Shown here piece by piece: positions 7,569 through 15,393 of a DNA stretch of 21,062 bases (within the stretch, counting starts at the first letter, position 1; each line of letters starts with the position of its first letter). This DNA comes from Oscillospiraceae bacterium (GTDB lineage Bacteria > Bacillota > Clostridia > Oscillospirales > Acutalibacteraceae). The notes under the pieces are model-generated. The model did no database searches and was not told the origin of the DNA. It saw only the letters and a list, made by a program, of their open reading frames with translations. The stretch lies in the NCBI GenBank assembly GCA_003526845.1, contig DPVM01000016.1:1-21062 (forward strand), written 5' to 3'. A program made the position numbers and the translations under genes.

Positions 7569-8411
7569 CTAAACTAAATTTTTATATAAAAGTTCTGCAC
7601 ACTGCTGTGCGTTGAGAACAGTATCATCCGATTCAATGTTCAGCTTGTTCACAAGCTCTGTTGACTGCGGAACATCAAGCTGAAGCGATTTCACTTTATC
7701 GACATCGGAAAAAACCTGCTGCGGAGTGCCGTCAAGTTTTATTTCTCCGTCATCCATAACAACAACTCTGTCCGCCTTGACAGCCTCGTCCATATAGTGA
7801 GTAATCAAAACAATTGTGATGCCCTCCTCTTTATTGAGCTTCATCACAGTATTGATAACCTCACACCTACCGCTTGGGTCAAGCATTGCAGTAGGTTCGT
7901 CAAGGACTATACATTTCGGTTTCATTGCAATAATTCCTGCAACGGCAACCCTTTGTTTTTGGCCGCCCGACAAATTGCTCGGTGCTTTTCTGCGGTATTC
8001 ATACATACCGACGGTTTTAAGCGCATCATCAACGCGGCGGCGACATTCGTCAGACGGGATACCGAGGTTTTCGACACCAAACGCCACATCCTCCTCAACA
8101 ATTGATGAAACAATTTGGTTGTCGGGATTTTGGAACACCATGCCGACATTACGGCGGACATCAAAAATCGACTCGTCGTTTTTAGCCTCTATGCCATTGA
8201 CAACTATTCTGCCCTCATCGGCAAAAAGTATGCCGTTAGTGAGCTTGGCAACGGTTGATTTGCCCGAGCCGTTATGGCCCAAGATTGCGACAAACGAGCC
8301 TTGCTCGATATTCAAATTGAAGTTTTTCAGCACCTCGCGACGGATTTCGTTGCCGTTGTCATCCTCGGTGACATATGAAAAACTGACATTTTCAAAGCTG
8401 ATTAAAGACAT
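7569..8411 (-). CDS. ecfA1: ECF transporter ATPase EcfA1
   Basis: This is the first ATPase of the ECF module (280 residues). Motifs in order are Walker A GHNGSGKST, Q-loop FQNPDNQIV (the EcfA1-type variant), signature LSGGQKQRVAVAG, Walker B CIVLDEPTAMLDPSG and switch ITHYMDEA. EcfA1 and EcfA2 form the asymmetric ATPase pair that drives vitamin and cofactor uptake with EcfT. The ATG start gives the standard MSLISFENVSFSY beginning; the upstream Shine-Dalgarno (AGAGAAA) is weak. It follows the methyltransferase gene by 15 nt. Confidence 0.95.
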   Translation of the reverse strand: MSLISFENVSFSYVTEDDNGNEIRREVLKNFNLNIEQGSFVAILGHNGSGKSTVAKLTNGILFADEGRIVVNGIEAKNDESIFDVRRNVGMVFQNPDNQIVSSIVEEDVAFGVENLGIPSDECRRRVDDALKTVGMYEYRRKAPSNLSGGQKQRVAVAGIIAMKPKCIVLDEPTAMLDPSGRCEVINTVMKLNKEEGITIVLITHYMDEAVKADRVVVMDDGEIKLDGTPQQVFSDVDKVKSLQLDVPQSTELVNKLNIESDDTVLNAQQCAELLYKNLV

Positions 8412-8426
8412 AATAATTTCTCTTTA

Positions 8427-9305
8427 TTATTTGATATTTTCCGCAAGCCAAATTGCGGTTGCGCCGCACGGAAGAACGCCTCCGTTTGATGAAACCGGCA
8501 AACCGATTTCGTCGGCAGTTGTTGAGCCGCCGCGCTTTTTTGTGACAACATCGTCGAGAATATATTTCATAACCGATGCGGAAAGCCCGGTTGTATACGA
8601 ATTGAGGATTACGGCAATCGGGTTGTCGGAAAGCACCTGCTCAACCGTTACCATAAAATCGTAGAGACTGTCCTCAAGGTGCCAAATTTCGCCTTTCGGA
8701 CCTCTGCCGTATGACGGAGGGTCGAGAATGATAATATCATAGTTATTTTCGCGTCTGATTTCGCGTTTAACGAATTTCATACAGTCATCGACTATCCAGC
8801 GAACATCGCCGTCGGCGACGCCTGACGCCTGTGCATTTTCCTTTGCCCACTGAGTCATACCCTTTGAGGCATCAACATGAACAACTGACGCGCCCTCTTT
8901 AAGACACGCAACGGTAGCCGCGCCCGTATAGGCAAAAAGGTTTAAAACCTTTACATCGGATCTGCCGCTGTTTTTTATAAGCTCGCGTGTAAAATCCCAA
9001 TTCACTGCCTGCTCGGGAAAAAGGCCCGTATGTTTGAAGCCCATTGTTTTGATATTGAAGGTTAAGTCTTTATATCTTACCTGCCAAGCGGAGGGAATAT
9101 GCTTATACACCTGCCACTTGCCGCCGCCTGTTTTAGAGCGAACATAGCGTGCGGATGGCTGAAACCAAAGGCGGTGCTCTTTTTCACTTTTCCAAATAAC
9201 CTGTGGGTCGGGGCGAACAAGAATCTCTCTCGTCCATCGCTCGAGCTTTTCGCCGCAGGAGCAATCAATAAGCTCGTAATCTTTCCAATCGGTTGAATAT
9301 CTCAT
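8427..9305 (-). CDS. Class I SAM-dependent methyltransferase (RlmI/RlmK-like family)
   Basis: The Rossmann methyltransferase core has a SAM-binding motif I in VLNLFAYTGAATVACLKEGA, an acidic motif II residue in VVHVDASKGM, and the catalytic-type motif DPPSYGRG. The latter is typical of the Methyltrans_SAM / 23S rRNA m5C-like group. The N-terminal part (WKDYELIDCSCGEKLERW) resembles a family of Firmicute methyltransferases of unknown target; rRNA is the likely substrate by homology only. The ATG at 9305 is chosen because it lies 13 nt after the glmM stop and gives a family-like start. An in-frame TTG at 9350 would add 15 residues but overlaps glmM by 32 nt. Confidence 0.85.
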   Translation of the reverse strand: MRYSTDWKDYELIDCSCGEKLERWTREILVRPDPQVIWKSEKEHRLWFQPSARYVRSKTGGGKWQVYKHIPSAWQVRYKDLTFNIKTMGFKHTGLFPEQAVNWDFTRELIKNSGRSDVKVLNLFAYTGAATVACLKEGASVVHVDASKGMTQWAKENAQASGVADGDVRWIVDDCMKFVKREIRRENNYDIIILDPPSYGRGPKGEIWHLEDSLYDFMVTVEQVLSDNPIAVILNSYTTGLSASVMKYILDDVVTKKRGGSTTADEIGLPVSSNGGVLPCGATAIWLAENIK

Positions 9306-9318
9306 TTTAAAATCCCGT

Positions 9319-10671
9319 TTATGATAATCTTTCTTTAACAACTGCGGCAATTTCGTTGCCGAGTTTTGTTATATGGTCAATATCCTTGCCCTCGAGCATA
9401 ACGCGGACAAGAGGTTCGGTTCCGCTGACACGGACAAGAACTCTGCCGTCGCCCATAAGTTCCATTTCAGCCTTTTGGGTTGCGGCAATAATATATTCGT
9501 CATTATTATATTTTTGCTTGCCCTCGGGTGAAACCTTAACATTGATGAGCACCTGAGGATAAACATTCATAATTGAGGCAAGTTCTGAAAGCTTTTTGCC
9601 CGATTTGACAACGGTTTCAAGGAGTTGAACACCCGAAAGTTCGCCGTCACCGGTAGTAGCATAGTCGAGAAAAATCACATGACCCGACTGCTCGCCGCCG
9701 ATATTATAACCGTCCTTAAGCATTTTTTCAAGGACATATCTGTCGCCGACAGCGGTTTTTGCACAATTGATTGAGTTTTCCTCGCAAAACTTGAAAAATC
9801 CCATATTACTCATTACCGTAACAACGGCTGTATCTTTGGCAAGCCTACCCTCGTCCTTCATACGCTTTGCGCAAATTGCGATGACCTTATCGCCGTCAAC
9901 AAGGATGCCGTTTTCGTCAACGGCAAGCATTCTGTCTGCATCACCGTCAAAGGCAAGGCCCAAATCAAGTTTTGCGTCTCGGACAAATTTCATAAGCTCT
10001 TCGGGATGAGTTGAGCCGCAATTATTGTTAATATTCGTGCCGTCGGGAGTATCCGAAAGCATAAGGCATTTTGCGCCGAGGCGTGTAAAAATTTCTTTTG
10101 CGCAAACCGACGCAGAGCCGTTGGCGCAGTCAAGCGCAATGCTCAAGCCGTCAAATCTGACATTTGTTGTTGAAACAACATGCTCAATATAATCGTTAAC
10201 TGCGGTTTTGCAGAAAAGCCGATTGCCGACATCGCCGCCGATTTTAATGCTCGGCTCTCTTGAATTGTCGAGAATGATTTGTTCAATCTCATCTTCAATT
10301 GAATCGTCGAGCTTATAGCCTGTTTTTTGAAATATTTTAATTCCGTTATATTCGCACGGATTGTGTGACGCGGAAATCATAATGCCTGCCTCACACTGAT
10401 ACTGCCCAACCAGATAGGCAACGGCAGGAGTCGGAACAACGCCGACAGAAAGAACATTGCATCCGACACTGCAAAGGCCGGCTGTGAGAGCCGCTTCAAG
10501 CATATCGCCCGATGCACGCGTATCCTTGCCGATAAGAACGGTTGGTTTTGCGCTTTTTGACTCCTCGAGCAAAACAGTTGCCGCAGCAGAGCCGATTTTC
10601 ATTGCAAGTTCGTTTGTTAAATCCTCATTTGCAATTCCTCTTACACCGTCTGTACCGAATAATCTTCCCAT
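9319..10671 (-). CDS. glmM: Phosphoglucosamine mutase
   Basis: GlmM interconverts glucosamine-6-phosphate and glucosamine-1-phosphate, supplying UDP-GlcNAc for peptidoglycan. The 450-residue protein is full length. The N-terminus is MGRLFGTDGVRG. The phosphorylated serine lies in ISASHNP (S102, the same position as in E. coli). The metal loop is DGDADR (242-247), the sugar-specificity loop is GEQSGH (326-331), and the phosphate loop is RVSGTEP (414-420). GEQSGH argues for GlmM over a general phosphoglucomutase. The gene has a GAGGT site and follows ruvB by 14 nt. Confidence 0.97.
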   Translation of the reverse strand: MGRLFGTDGVRGIANEDLTNELAMKIGSAAATVLLEESKSAKPTVLIGKDTRASGDMLEAALTAGLCSVGCNVLSVGVVPTPAVAYLVGQYQCEAGIMISASHNPCEYNGIKIFQKTGYKLDDSIEDEIEQIILDNSREPSIKIGGDVGNRLFCKTAVNDYIEHVVSTTNVRFDGLSIALDCANGSASVCAKEIFTRLGAKCLMLSDTPDGTNINNNCGSTHPEELMKFVRDAKLDLGLAFDGDADRMLAVDENGILVDGDKVIAICAKRMKDEGRLAKDTAVVTVMSNMGFFKFCEENSINCAKTAVGDRYVLEKMLKDGYNIGGEQSGHVIFLDYATTGDGELSGVQLLETVVKSGKKLSELASIMNVYPQVLINVKVSPEGKQKYNNDEYIIAATQKAEMELMGDGRVLVRVSGTEPLVRVMLEGKDIDHITKLGNEIAAVVKERLS

Positions 10672-10685
10672 AAAATTAACCTCGC

Positions 10686-11771
10686 TTATAAATCAAGAGT
10701 TGTCTGTGTATTTGATGAAGTTGATGAATTATTTTTGTTAAAATTGTCATTGTTAAACTCAAACCCGAGATGCTTATAGCCTGCCGGAGTAACGCATCTG
10801 CCGCGCGGAGTACGCGAAATAAAGCCGATTTGCATTAAATAAGGCTCGTAAACATCCTCAATCGTGACCGCTTCCTCACCGATTGCGGCGGCGATAGTTT
10901 CGAGTCCGACAGGTCCGCCGTTATAATTGCGAATCATTGTTTTGAGCAAGCGGCGGTCGATAGCATCAAGACCGAGTTCGTCAATGTCCATTGAATGAAG
11001 TGCGTCCTGTGCCGCCTCGTCGGTGATAACACCTTGATATTTAACCTCGGCGAAATCGCGTGAACGCTTTAAAAGGCGGTTTGCGATTCTCGGTGTGCCG
11101 CGTGAGCGTGAAGCAATTTGCATTGCGCCCTTTTCATCAATCGGGATTGACAAAATCTGTGATGAGCGTTTGACGATTTGCGAAAGCTCCTGATTTGAAT
11201 ACATCTCAAGCCTCAAAATTACGCCGAATCTGTCGCGAAGTGGAGCGGAAATCTGACCTGCTCTTGTTGTTGCGCCAATCAAGGTGAATTTCGGCAGAGA
11301 GAGCTGATAGCTTCTTGCCGACGGACCCTTGCCGATAATAATATCAATCTTGCCGTCTTCCATAGCCGGATAAAGGATTTCCTCAACCGTTCTGTTAAGG
11401 CGATGAATTTCGTCGATAAAGAGTACATCGCCGCTTTCGAGATTTGAAAGAATGGCAACAAGGTCGCCCTGTTTTTCGATTGCAGGACCCGAAGTGACGC
11501 GGATATTAACACCCATTTCGTTTGCGACTATGCCGGCGAGCGTTGTTTTGCCGAGTCCTGGAGGACCGTAAAGCAAAACATGGTCGAGAGGCTCGCCTCT
11601 GTTTTTTGCCGCCTGAATATAAATCGAAAGATTTTCCTTAGCCTTTTCCTGACCGATATAATCAGTCAGTTGTTTCGGACGGAGCGAATTTTCTATGTCG
11701 ACATCCTCCGGTGTATATTCGGGAGCTGATATTCTGTTTTCAAAATCATATTCAAATTCGTTTTCTATCAT
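10686..11771 (-). CDS. ruvB: Holliday junction branch migration DNA helicase RuvB
   Basis: RuvB is the hexameric AAA+ motor that pulls DNA through the RuvA-bound Holliday junction. It has Walker A YGPPGLGKTTLA, Walker B LFIDEIHRL, sensor 1 IGATTRAG, the arginine finger in PLRDRFG and the RuvB signature GGPVGLETIAAAIGEE, followed by a winged helix. At 361 residues it is somewhat longer than usual. The extra length is a C-terminal tail (about 339-361) rich in Asn, Ser and Thr after the normal end near GYKHLGFEF. An AGGAG site precedes the ATG. It is followed by glmM and preceded by ruvA (15 nt). Confidence 0.97.
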   Translation of the reverse strand: MIENEFEYDFENRISAPEYTPEDVDIENSLRPKQLTDYIGQEKAKENLSIYIQAAKNRGEPLDHVLLYGPPGLGKTTLAGIVANEMGVNIRVTSGPAIEKQGDLVAILSNLESGDVLFIDEIHRLNRTVEEILYPAMEDGKIDIIIGKGPSARSYQLSLPKFTLIGATTRAGQISAPLRDRFGVILRLEMYSNQELSQIVKRSSQILSIPIDEKGAMQIASRSRGTPRIANRLLKRSRDFAEVKYQGVITDEAAQDALHSMDIDELGLDAIDRRLLKTMIRNYNGGPVGLETIAAAIGEEAVTIEDVYEPYLMQIGFISRTPRGRCVTPAGYKHLGFEFNNDNFNKNNSSTSSNTQTTLDL

Positions 11772-11786
11772 TTTTGACTCCTAAAA

Positions 11787-12389
11787 TCACAACTGTGAAG
11801 AAAGCTGTTTAAGACCCTTTCTGATCATATCGTCAACCGACAAGCCTTTATCCATAGCGCCGACAACCGTTGCAGCGTCTGACTGGTTAAATCCGAGCGA
11901 AACAAGAACCTCAACTGCCTCCTGCGCATCGGAATTTGAGGCGACAGCCTGAATACTTTGAACAGCGGCGGCGTTTGAGGGAGCGATTCCGAGCATTTTA
12001 TCCTTAAGCTCGAGAACGATACGCTCTGCCGTTTTTTTGCCGACGCCCTGCGCTGACTGAATGGATTTGACATCGCCGCTTGAAACGGCAATCGACAATC
12101 TGTCGGGCGGAAGAACGCTCAAAACAGCCATTGCCGCTTTAGGACCTACTCCGCTGACGGTAATTAAAAGTTTAAACGCATCAAGTTCCTGCTGTGTGGC
12201 AAAGCCGAACAAATCCATAGCGTCCTCTCGAACGGCGAGGTATGTATATAAATTAGCCTCTTTGCCGAGGGGCGGTAATTCTTTCAATGTGGTCATACTG
12301 ACAAAGCACTTAAATCCCACTCCGCCGCATTCGACAACGGCATAATTAATGTCGGTATAAGTAAGAGTACCTCTAACATTATAAATCAT
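11787..12389 (-). CDS. ruvA: Holliday junction branch migration protein RuvA
   Basis: RuvA tetramers bind the four-way junction and load RuvB. The 200-residue protein has the N-terminal OB-fold (MIYNVRGTL to about 62). Two helix-hairpin-helix motifs follow, around LLITVSGVGPKAAMAVLS and IQSAQGVGKKTAERIVLELKDKM. A flexible linker precedes a C-terminal RuvB-binding UBA-like domain (VEVLVSLGFNQSDAATVV). Length and domain order are standard. It lies 16 nt after ruvC with only a weak Shine-Dalgarno (AAAGTGA), consistent with coupled translation. Confidence 0.97.
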   Translation of the reverse strand: MIYNVRGTLTYTDINYAVVECGGVGFKCFVSMTTLKELPPLGKEANLYTYLAVREDAMDLFGFATQQELDAFKLLITVSGVGPKAAMAVLSVLPPDRLSIAVSSGDVKSIQSAQGVGKKTAERIVLELKDKMLGIAPSNAAAVQSIQAVASNSDAQEAVEVLVSLGFNQSDAATVVGAMDKGLSVDDMIRKGLKQLSSQL

Positions 12390-12405
12390 AAGAAATCACT
12401 TTCGT

Positions 12406-12906
12406 TTACAAAATATTTTTAATTCTGTTGATTGCGGAACCGCTGACATGACCGTGACAAATCGCCATGGCAAGTGCATCGGCTGTATCGTCGGGCTTTG
12501 GAACTTCTTTTAAGCCGAGAATGCTTTTTGTCATTTCCATAACCTGCTTTTTTTCTGCTCTGCCGTAGCCTGTTACGGACTGTTTAACCTGAAGCGGAGT
12601 GTATTCAAAAATATCCTTGCCGTACATTTGAGCGGCGAGAGTGATGACTCCCCTTGCCTGCGCAACATCAATAACCGTTTTTTGGTTCGAGTTATAGAAC
12701 AGTTTTTCCATACTCATTGCCTCAGGCTTATATTTATCGAACAGATAGCACATATCGTTGTATATAATTTGAAGTCGCTCCGGGAACGGCGTTGTTGCCT
12801 CGGTTGTGATGGCGCCGTAGCCCAAAACACGAAATTTTGAATGGTTGTATTCAACCACGCCCCAGCCGACGATTGCATAGCCGGGGTCTATACCCAAAAT
12901 AACCAT
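12406..12906 (-). CDS. ruvC: Crossover junction endodeoxyribonuclease RuvC
   Basis: RuvC resolves Holliday junctions by symmetric nicking. From the ATG at 12906 the protein is 166 residues with the RNase H-like acidic tetrad visible: D7 in GIDPG, E67 in SMEKLFY, and D140/D143 in PDDTADA. The ATG at 12906 puts the first aspartate at position 7, as in E. coli RuvC. An in-frame GTG at 12915 would add three residues. It is the first gene of the long minus-strand cluster, about 30 nt downstream of a predicted transcription start. No Firmicute LexA box is seen at its promoter. Confidence 0.95.
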   Translation of the reverse strand: MVILGIDPGYAIVGWGVVEYNHSKFRVLGYGAITTEATTPFPERLQIIYNDMCYLFDKYKPEAMSMEKLFYNSNQKTVIDVAQARGVITLAAQMYGKDIFEYTPLQVKQSVTGYGRAEKKQVMEMTKSILGLKEVPKPDDTADALAMAICHGHVSGSAINRIKNIL

Positions 12907-12942
12907 TTTGCACACTTTTCCATATTAGTATAGTTATTTGTA

Positions 12943-12971
12943 ATTATACCATAGCCAATATATCTTTGCAA
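12943..12971 (-). promoter_or_regulatory. Promoter of the ruvC-to-clpE cluster
   Basis: On the minus strand a -10 TATAAT (12943-12948) with an extended TGG just upstream is paired with a -35 TTGCAA (12966-12971) at 17-nt spacing. The predicted start is near 12936, giving a leader of about 30 nt before ruvC. It is the only clear promoter seen for the twelve-gene cluster. Confidence 0.75.
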
Positions 12972-13033
12972 TAATAATTAATATATAAATTAATACTAAA
13001 AGCAATAAAAGGCGCTAATATTTTACAATTTGT

Positions 13034-13080
13034 TAAAAAATGACAACCGCCGCTTACACAGTTTCGTAAGAGGCGGTTGT
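13034..13080 (-). terminator. Rho-independent terminator of the ilv-leu operon
   Basis: On the minus strand a stem of 9 bp (ACAACCGCC with GGCGGTTGT), one mismatch and 5 more bp (CTTAC/GTAAG) encloses an 8-nt loop. It is followed by cATTTTTTA. It begins 8 nt after the stop of the 137-residue gene. No T-run follows on the plus strand, so it acts on the minus strand only. Confidence 0.92.
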
Positions 13081-13087
13081 TTAATAA

Positions 13088-13501
13088 TTAAAGATTAACC
13101 GTATAGTTGATGCTGTTTTCCTCGCACCATTTTTTAGCCTTGTTCAAAGCGTATTCGTGCTGAAAATCCTCAAAGCCGTCAAAAAGCTGAGGATAGACAT
13201 TATAATACTTCCAAAACGACTCGACATAATCGTTATCGTCTATTTTTGAAAGCGCGGTTTTGAGCTTTGGATTTGAAAGAGTATCGACATATGCGCGCAT
13301 AACTTCCTCATTGCTGACGGTGAAATACGGAATATAGCCGATGGAAACAAAATAAGCCGACTGAGAAATTTGGTCAGGGCGGTCAATTTGAGCCATTGCA
13401 GCCGCATCTCTTACTTTATAATCCTTAAGTGAAAACCAAAATCTGTCTGCGCCGCCCCAGCCGTCACGCAGAGCGGTGCCGTTAATTTCAAAAGTGTTCA
13501 T
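13088..13501 (-). CDS. Unidentified 137-residue protein, last gene of ilv-leu operon
   Basis: I do not recognise this protein. It is soluble-looking, with no signal peptide or membrane helix. It is rich in aromatic and acidic residues (many Tyr, Phe, Trp and Asp), with apparent helices in the C-terminal half around EYALNKAKKWCEEN. The N-terminal part contains GWGGADRFWFSL; there is a single Cys near residue 127. It follows leuD by 18 nt and precedes the operon terminator, so it should be co-transcribed with ilvBN-leuCD. The AGGA element lies about 13 nt before the ATG, an unusually long spacing. Codon use matches its neighbours, so it looks like a real native gene. Function is unknown. Confidence 0.75.
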   Translation of the reverse strand: MNTFEINGTALRDGWGGADRFWFSLKDYKVRDAAAMAQIDRPDQISQSAYFVSIGYIPYFTVSNEEVMRAYVDTLSNPKLKTALSKIDDNDYVESFWKYYNVYPQLFDGFEDFQHEYALNKAKKWCEENSINYTVNL

Positions 13502-13519
13502 AATAACAATATATCCTGA

Positions 13520-13999
13520 TTATTTAATAGAATTCATCAAGCCGCCGTTTTTAATGATGTTTTGAATAAACTCGGGAAACGGTTGAGCCTTATATGTTTT
13601 GCCGGTTGTAAGATTCGAAATAACGCCGCTGTCGAAATCGACCTCGACTTCATCGCCGTCTTTAATATCCTTTGCAGCCTCGTCGCACTCAAGAATTGCA
13701 AGGCCGATATTGATTGCATTTCTGTAGAAAATTCTTGCAAATGTTGACGCGATTACACAGCTGATACCTGAAGCCTTTATCGCAATCGGAGCATGCTCTC
13801 TTGACGAGCCGCATCCGAAATTAGCCTCGGCAACCATAATGTCGCCCTTTTTAACGGTTGATGCGAAATCGGCATCAATATCTTCCATGCAGTGTGAAGC
13901 AAGCCACTCCTCGTCGGAGCGGTTTAAATATCTTGCCGGAATGATAACATCGGTGTCGATATTATCGCCGAATTTATGTACTCTGCCTTTAGCGTTCAT
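13520..13999 (-). CDS. leuD: 3-isopropylmalate dehydratase small subunit
   Basis: LeuD is the swivel-domain subunit that with LeuC isomerises 2-isopropylmalate to 3-isopropylmalate in leucine synthesis. The 159-residue protein belongs to the short, archaeal-like class. It has the N-terminal block KFGDNIDTDVIIPARYLN and the substrate-loop motif NFGCGSSREHAP (60-71). The ATG at 13999 gives the usual start. The best Shine-Dalgarno (AGGAAAGG) is about 13 nt upstream. The ATG overlaps the TGA of a short open frame in the leuC-leuD spacer (ATGA). Confidence 0.96.
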   Translation of the reverse strand: MNAKGRVHKFGDNIDTDVIIPARYLNRSDEEWLASHCMEDIDADFASTVKKGDIMVAEANFGCGSSREHAPIAIKASGISCVIASTFARIFYRNAINIGLAILECDEAAKDIKDGDEVEVDFDSGVISNLTTGKTYKAQPFPEFIQNIIKNGGLMNSIK

Positions 14000-14049
14000 A
14001 ATAATTCCATAGCCTTTCCTGCTACAAATATAAGCGCGTTTATCCCCAT
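13996..14049 (-). other. Possible small hydrophobic peptide frame between leuC and leuD
   Basis: The 96-nt leuC-leuD spacer contains an open frame on the minus strand running from after a TAG at 14101-14103 to a TGA at 13996-13998. This is 34 sense codons with a strongly hydrophobic translation (for example AGFIGVLRLATMGINALIF). The TGA overlaps the leuD ATG as ATGA. The only ATG codons are at 14049 (17 residues, MGINALIFVAGKAMELL) and 14010 (4 residues). The 14010 ATG has AGGA 6 nt upstream. It could be a small membrane peptide, a coupling minicistron, a gene remnant or chance. Confidence 0.3.
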
Positions 14050-14095
14050 TGTAGCCAAACGGAGCACGCCGATAAAGCCCGCAAGCGAGCCGATT

Positions 14096-15358
14096 TTATT
14101 CTACCTCTGCCGGATCGGCGATATAGCCCTTAACTGCCGATGCTGCCGCAACGGCAGGTGACGCAAGATAAATTTCCGACTTTGTGTGACCCATTCTGCC
14201 GACAAAGTTTCTGTTTGAAGTTGACACAGCCTTCTCGCCTGCTGCAAGGATGCCCATATGACCTCCAAGACACGGTCCGCATGTAGGAGTTGAAACGATG
14301 GCTCCCGCCTCGATAAATGTTTCGACAATGCCCTCTTTTACGCAATTGAGATAAATTGTCTGTGTAGCCGGGATTACGATAACGCGAACGCCGTTTGCAA
14401 CCTTATGGCCCTTGATAATTTCTGCGGCAGTACGCATATCTTCCATTCTGCCGTTTGTGCAAGAGCCGATAACAACCTGGTCGATTTTGATTTTTTCGCA
14501 CTCGTCGATAGTTTTTGTGTTTTCAGGAAGATGCGGAAAAGCGACTGTCGGACGGAGTGTTGACAAATCAATTGTAACAACGCTGTCATACTCAGCGTCT
14601 GCGTCAGCCTCATAAACCTTATACTCGCGCTCACTTCTGCCCTTGACATATTCAAGAGTTACATCGTCAACCGGGAAAATGCCGTTTTTGGCACCGCATT
14701 CGATAGCCATATTGGCGATGCAAAGGCGGTCGTCCATAGAAAGGTCGGCAATACCGTCGCCCGTAAATTCAAGCGACTTATAAAGCGCACCGTCAACGCC
14801 GATTTCGCCGATTAAGTGAAGAATAACATCCTTGCCCGAAACATACTTTTGCTTTTTACCGGTGATAACAACCTTGATAGCAGACGGAACTTTGAACCAA
14901 GCCTTGCCGGTTACCATTCCTGCCGCCATATCGGTTGAGCCTACGCCGGTTGAAAATGCGCCGAGAGCGCCGTATGTGCAGGTGTGAGAGTCTGCGCCGA
15001 TAATGCAGTCGCCGCATGTAACGATGCCCTGCTCGGGAAGGAGCGCATGCTCGATACCCATATTGCCGACATCAAAATAGTGTGTAATGCCTTGAAATTT
15101 TGCAAATTCCCTAACCTGCTTGCAGTTTTCTGCAGACTGAATATCCTTGTTCGGTGTAAAGTGATCCATAACAAGCGAAATTCTTGTTTTATCGAATACT
15201 GTTTTTTTGTTAAACTTGTTCATCTCGTTGATAGCAACCGGAGAGGTAACATCGTTTCCAAGCACCATATCGAGATTTGCCTCTATCAGCTGACCTGGCA
15301 CAACGCTGTCAAGCCCTGCGTGGGCAGCCAATATTTTTTGAGTCATAGTCATTCCCAT
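14096..15358 (-). CDS. leuC: 3-isopropylmalate dehydratase large subunit
   Basis: LeuC is the aconitase-family [4Fe-4S] subunit of isopropylmalate isomerase. Its 420 residues match the shorter HacA/LeuC class that pairs with a roughly 160-residue LeuD. Cluster cysteines are visible: C300 in VVIGSCTNGR, and C360 and C363 in TCGPCLGGHMG. Active-site segments GADSHTCTYGALGAF and MDHFTP are present. The ATG at 15358 lies 7 nt after AGGGG and gives the family start MGMTMTQKIL. It follows ilvN by 35 nt. Homoaconitase is the alternative substrate class; the neighbouring ilvBN and leuD favour leucine synthesis. Confidence 0.96.
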   Translation of the reverse strand: MGMTMTQKILAAHAGLDSVVPGQLIEANLDMVLGNDVTSPVAINEMNKFNKKTVFDKTRISLVMDHFTPNKDIQSAENCKQVREFAKFQGITHYFDVGNMGIEHALLPEQGIVTCGDCIIGADSHTCTYGALGAFSTGVGSTDMAAGMVTGKAWFKVPSAIKVVITGKKQKYVSGKDVILHLIGEIGVDGALYKSLEFTGDGIADLSMDDRLCIANMAIECGAKNGIFPVDDVTLEYVKGRSEREYKVYEADADAEYDSVVTIDLSTLRPTVAFPHLPENTKTIDECEKIKIDQVVIGSCTNGRMEDMRTAAEIIKGHKVANGVRVIVIPATQTIYLNCVKEGIVETFIEAGAIVSTPTCGPCLGGHMGILAAGEKAVSTSNRNFVGRMGHTKSEIYLASPAVAAASAVKGYIADPAEVE

Positions 15359-15393
15359 ATACTCACCCCTATAATATGTAAAAAATATAATTA

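Noticed and set aside
7816..8664. Plus-strand 282-codon ORF antisense to ecfA1 and the methyltransferase gene
   Set aside because: It spans two real genes and their junction, has a Ser/Thr/Pro-rich low-complexity translation, and has no ribosome binding site or family motif.
12916..13033. LexA (SOS) box at the ruvC promoter
   Set aside because: No GAAC-N4-GTTC-type Firmicute SOS box was found around the -35/-10. The region is simply AT-rich.
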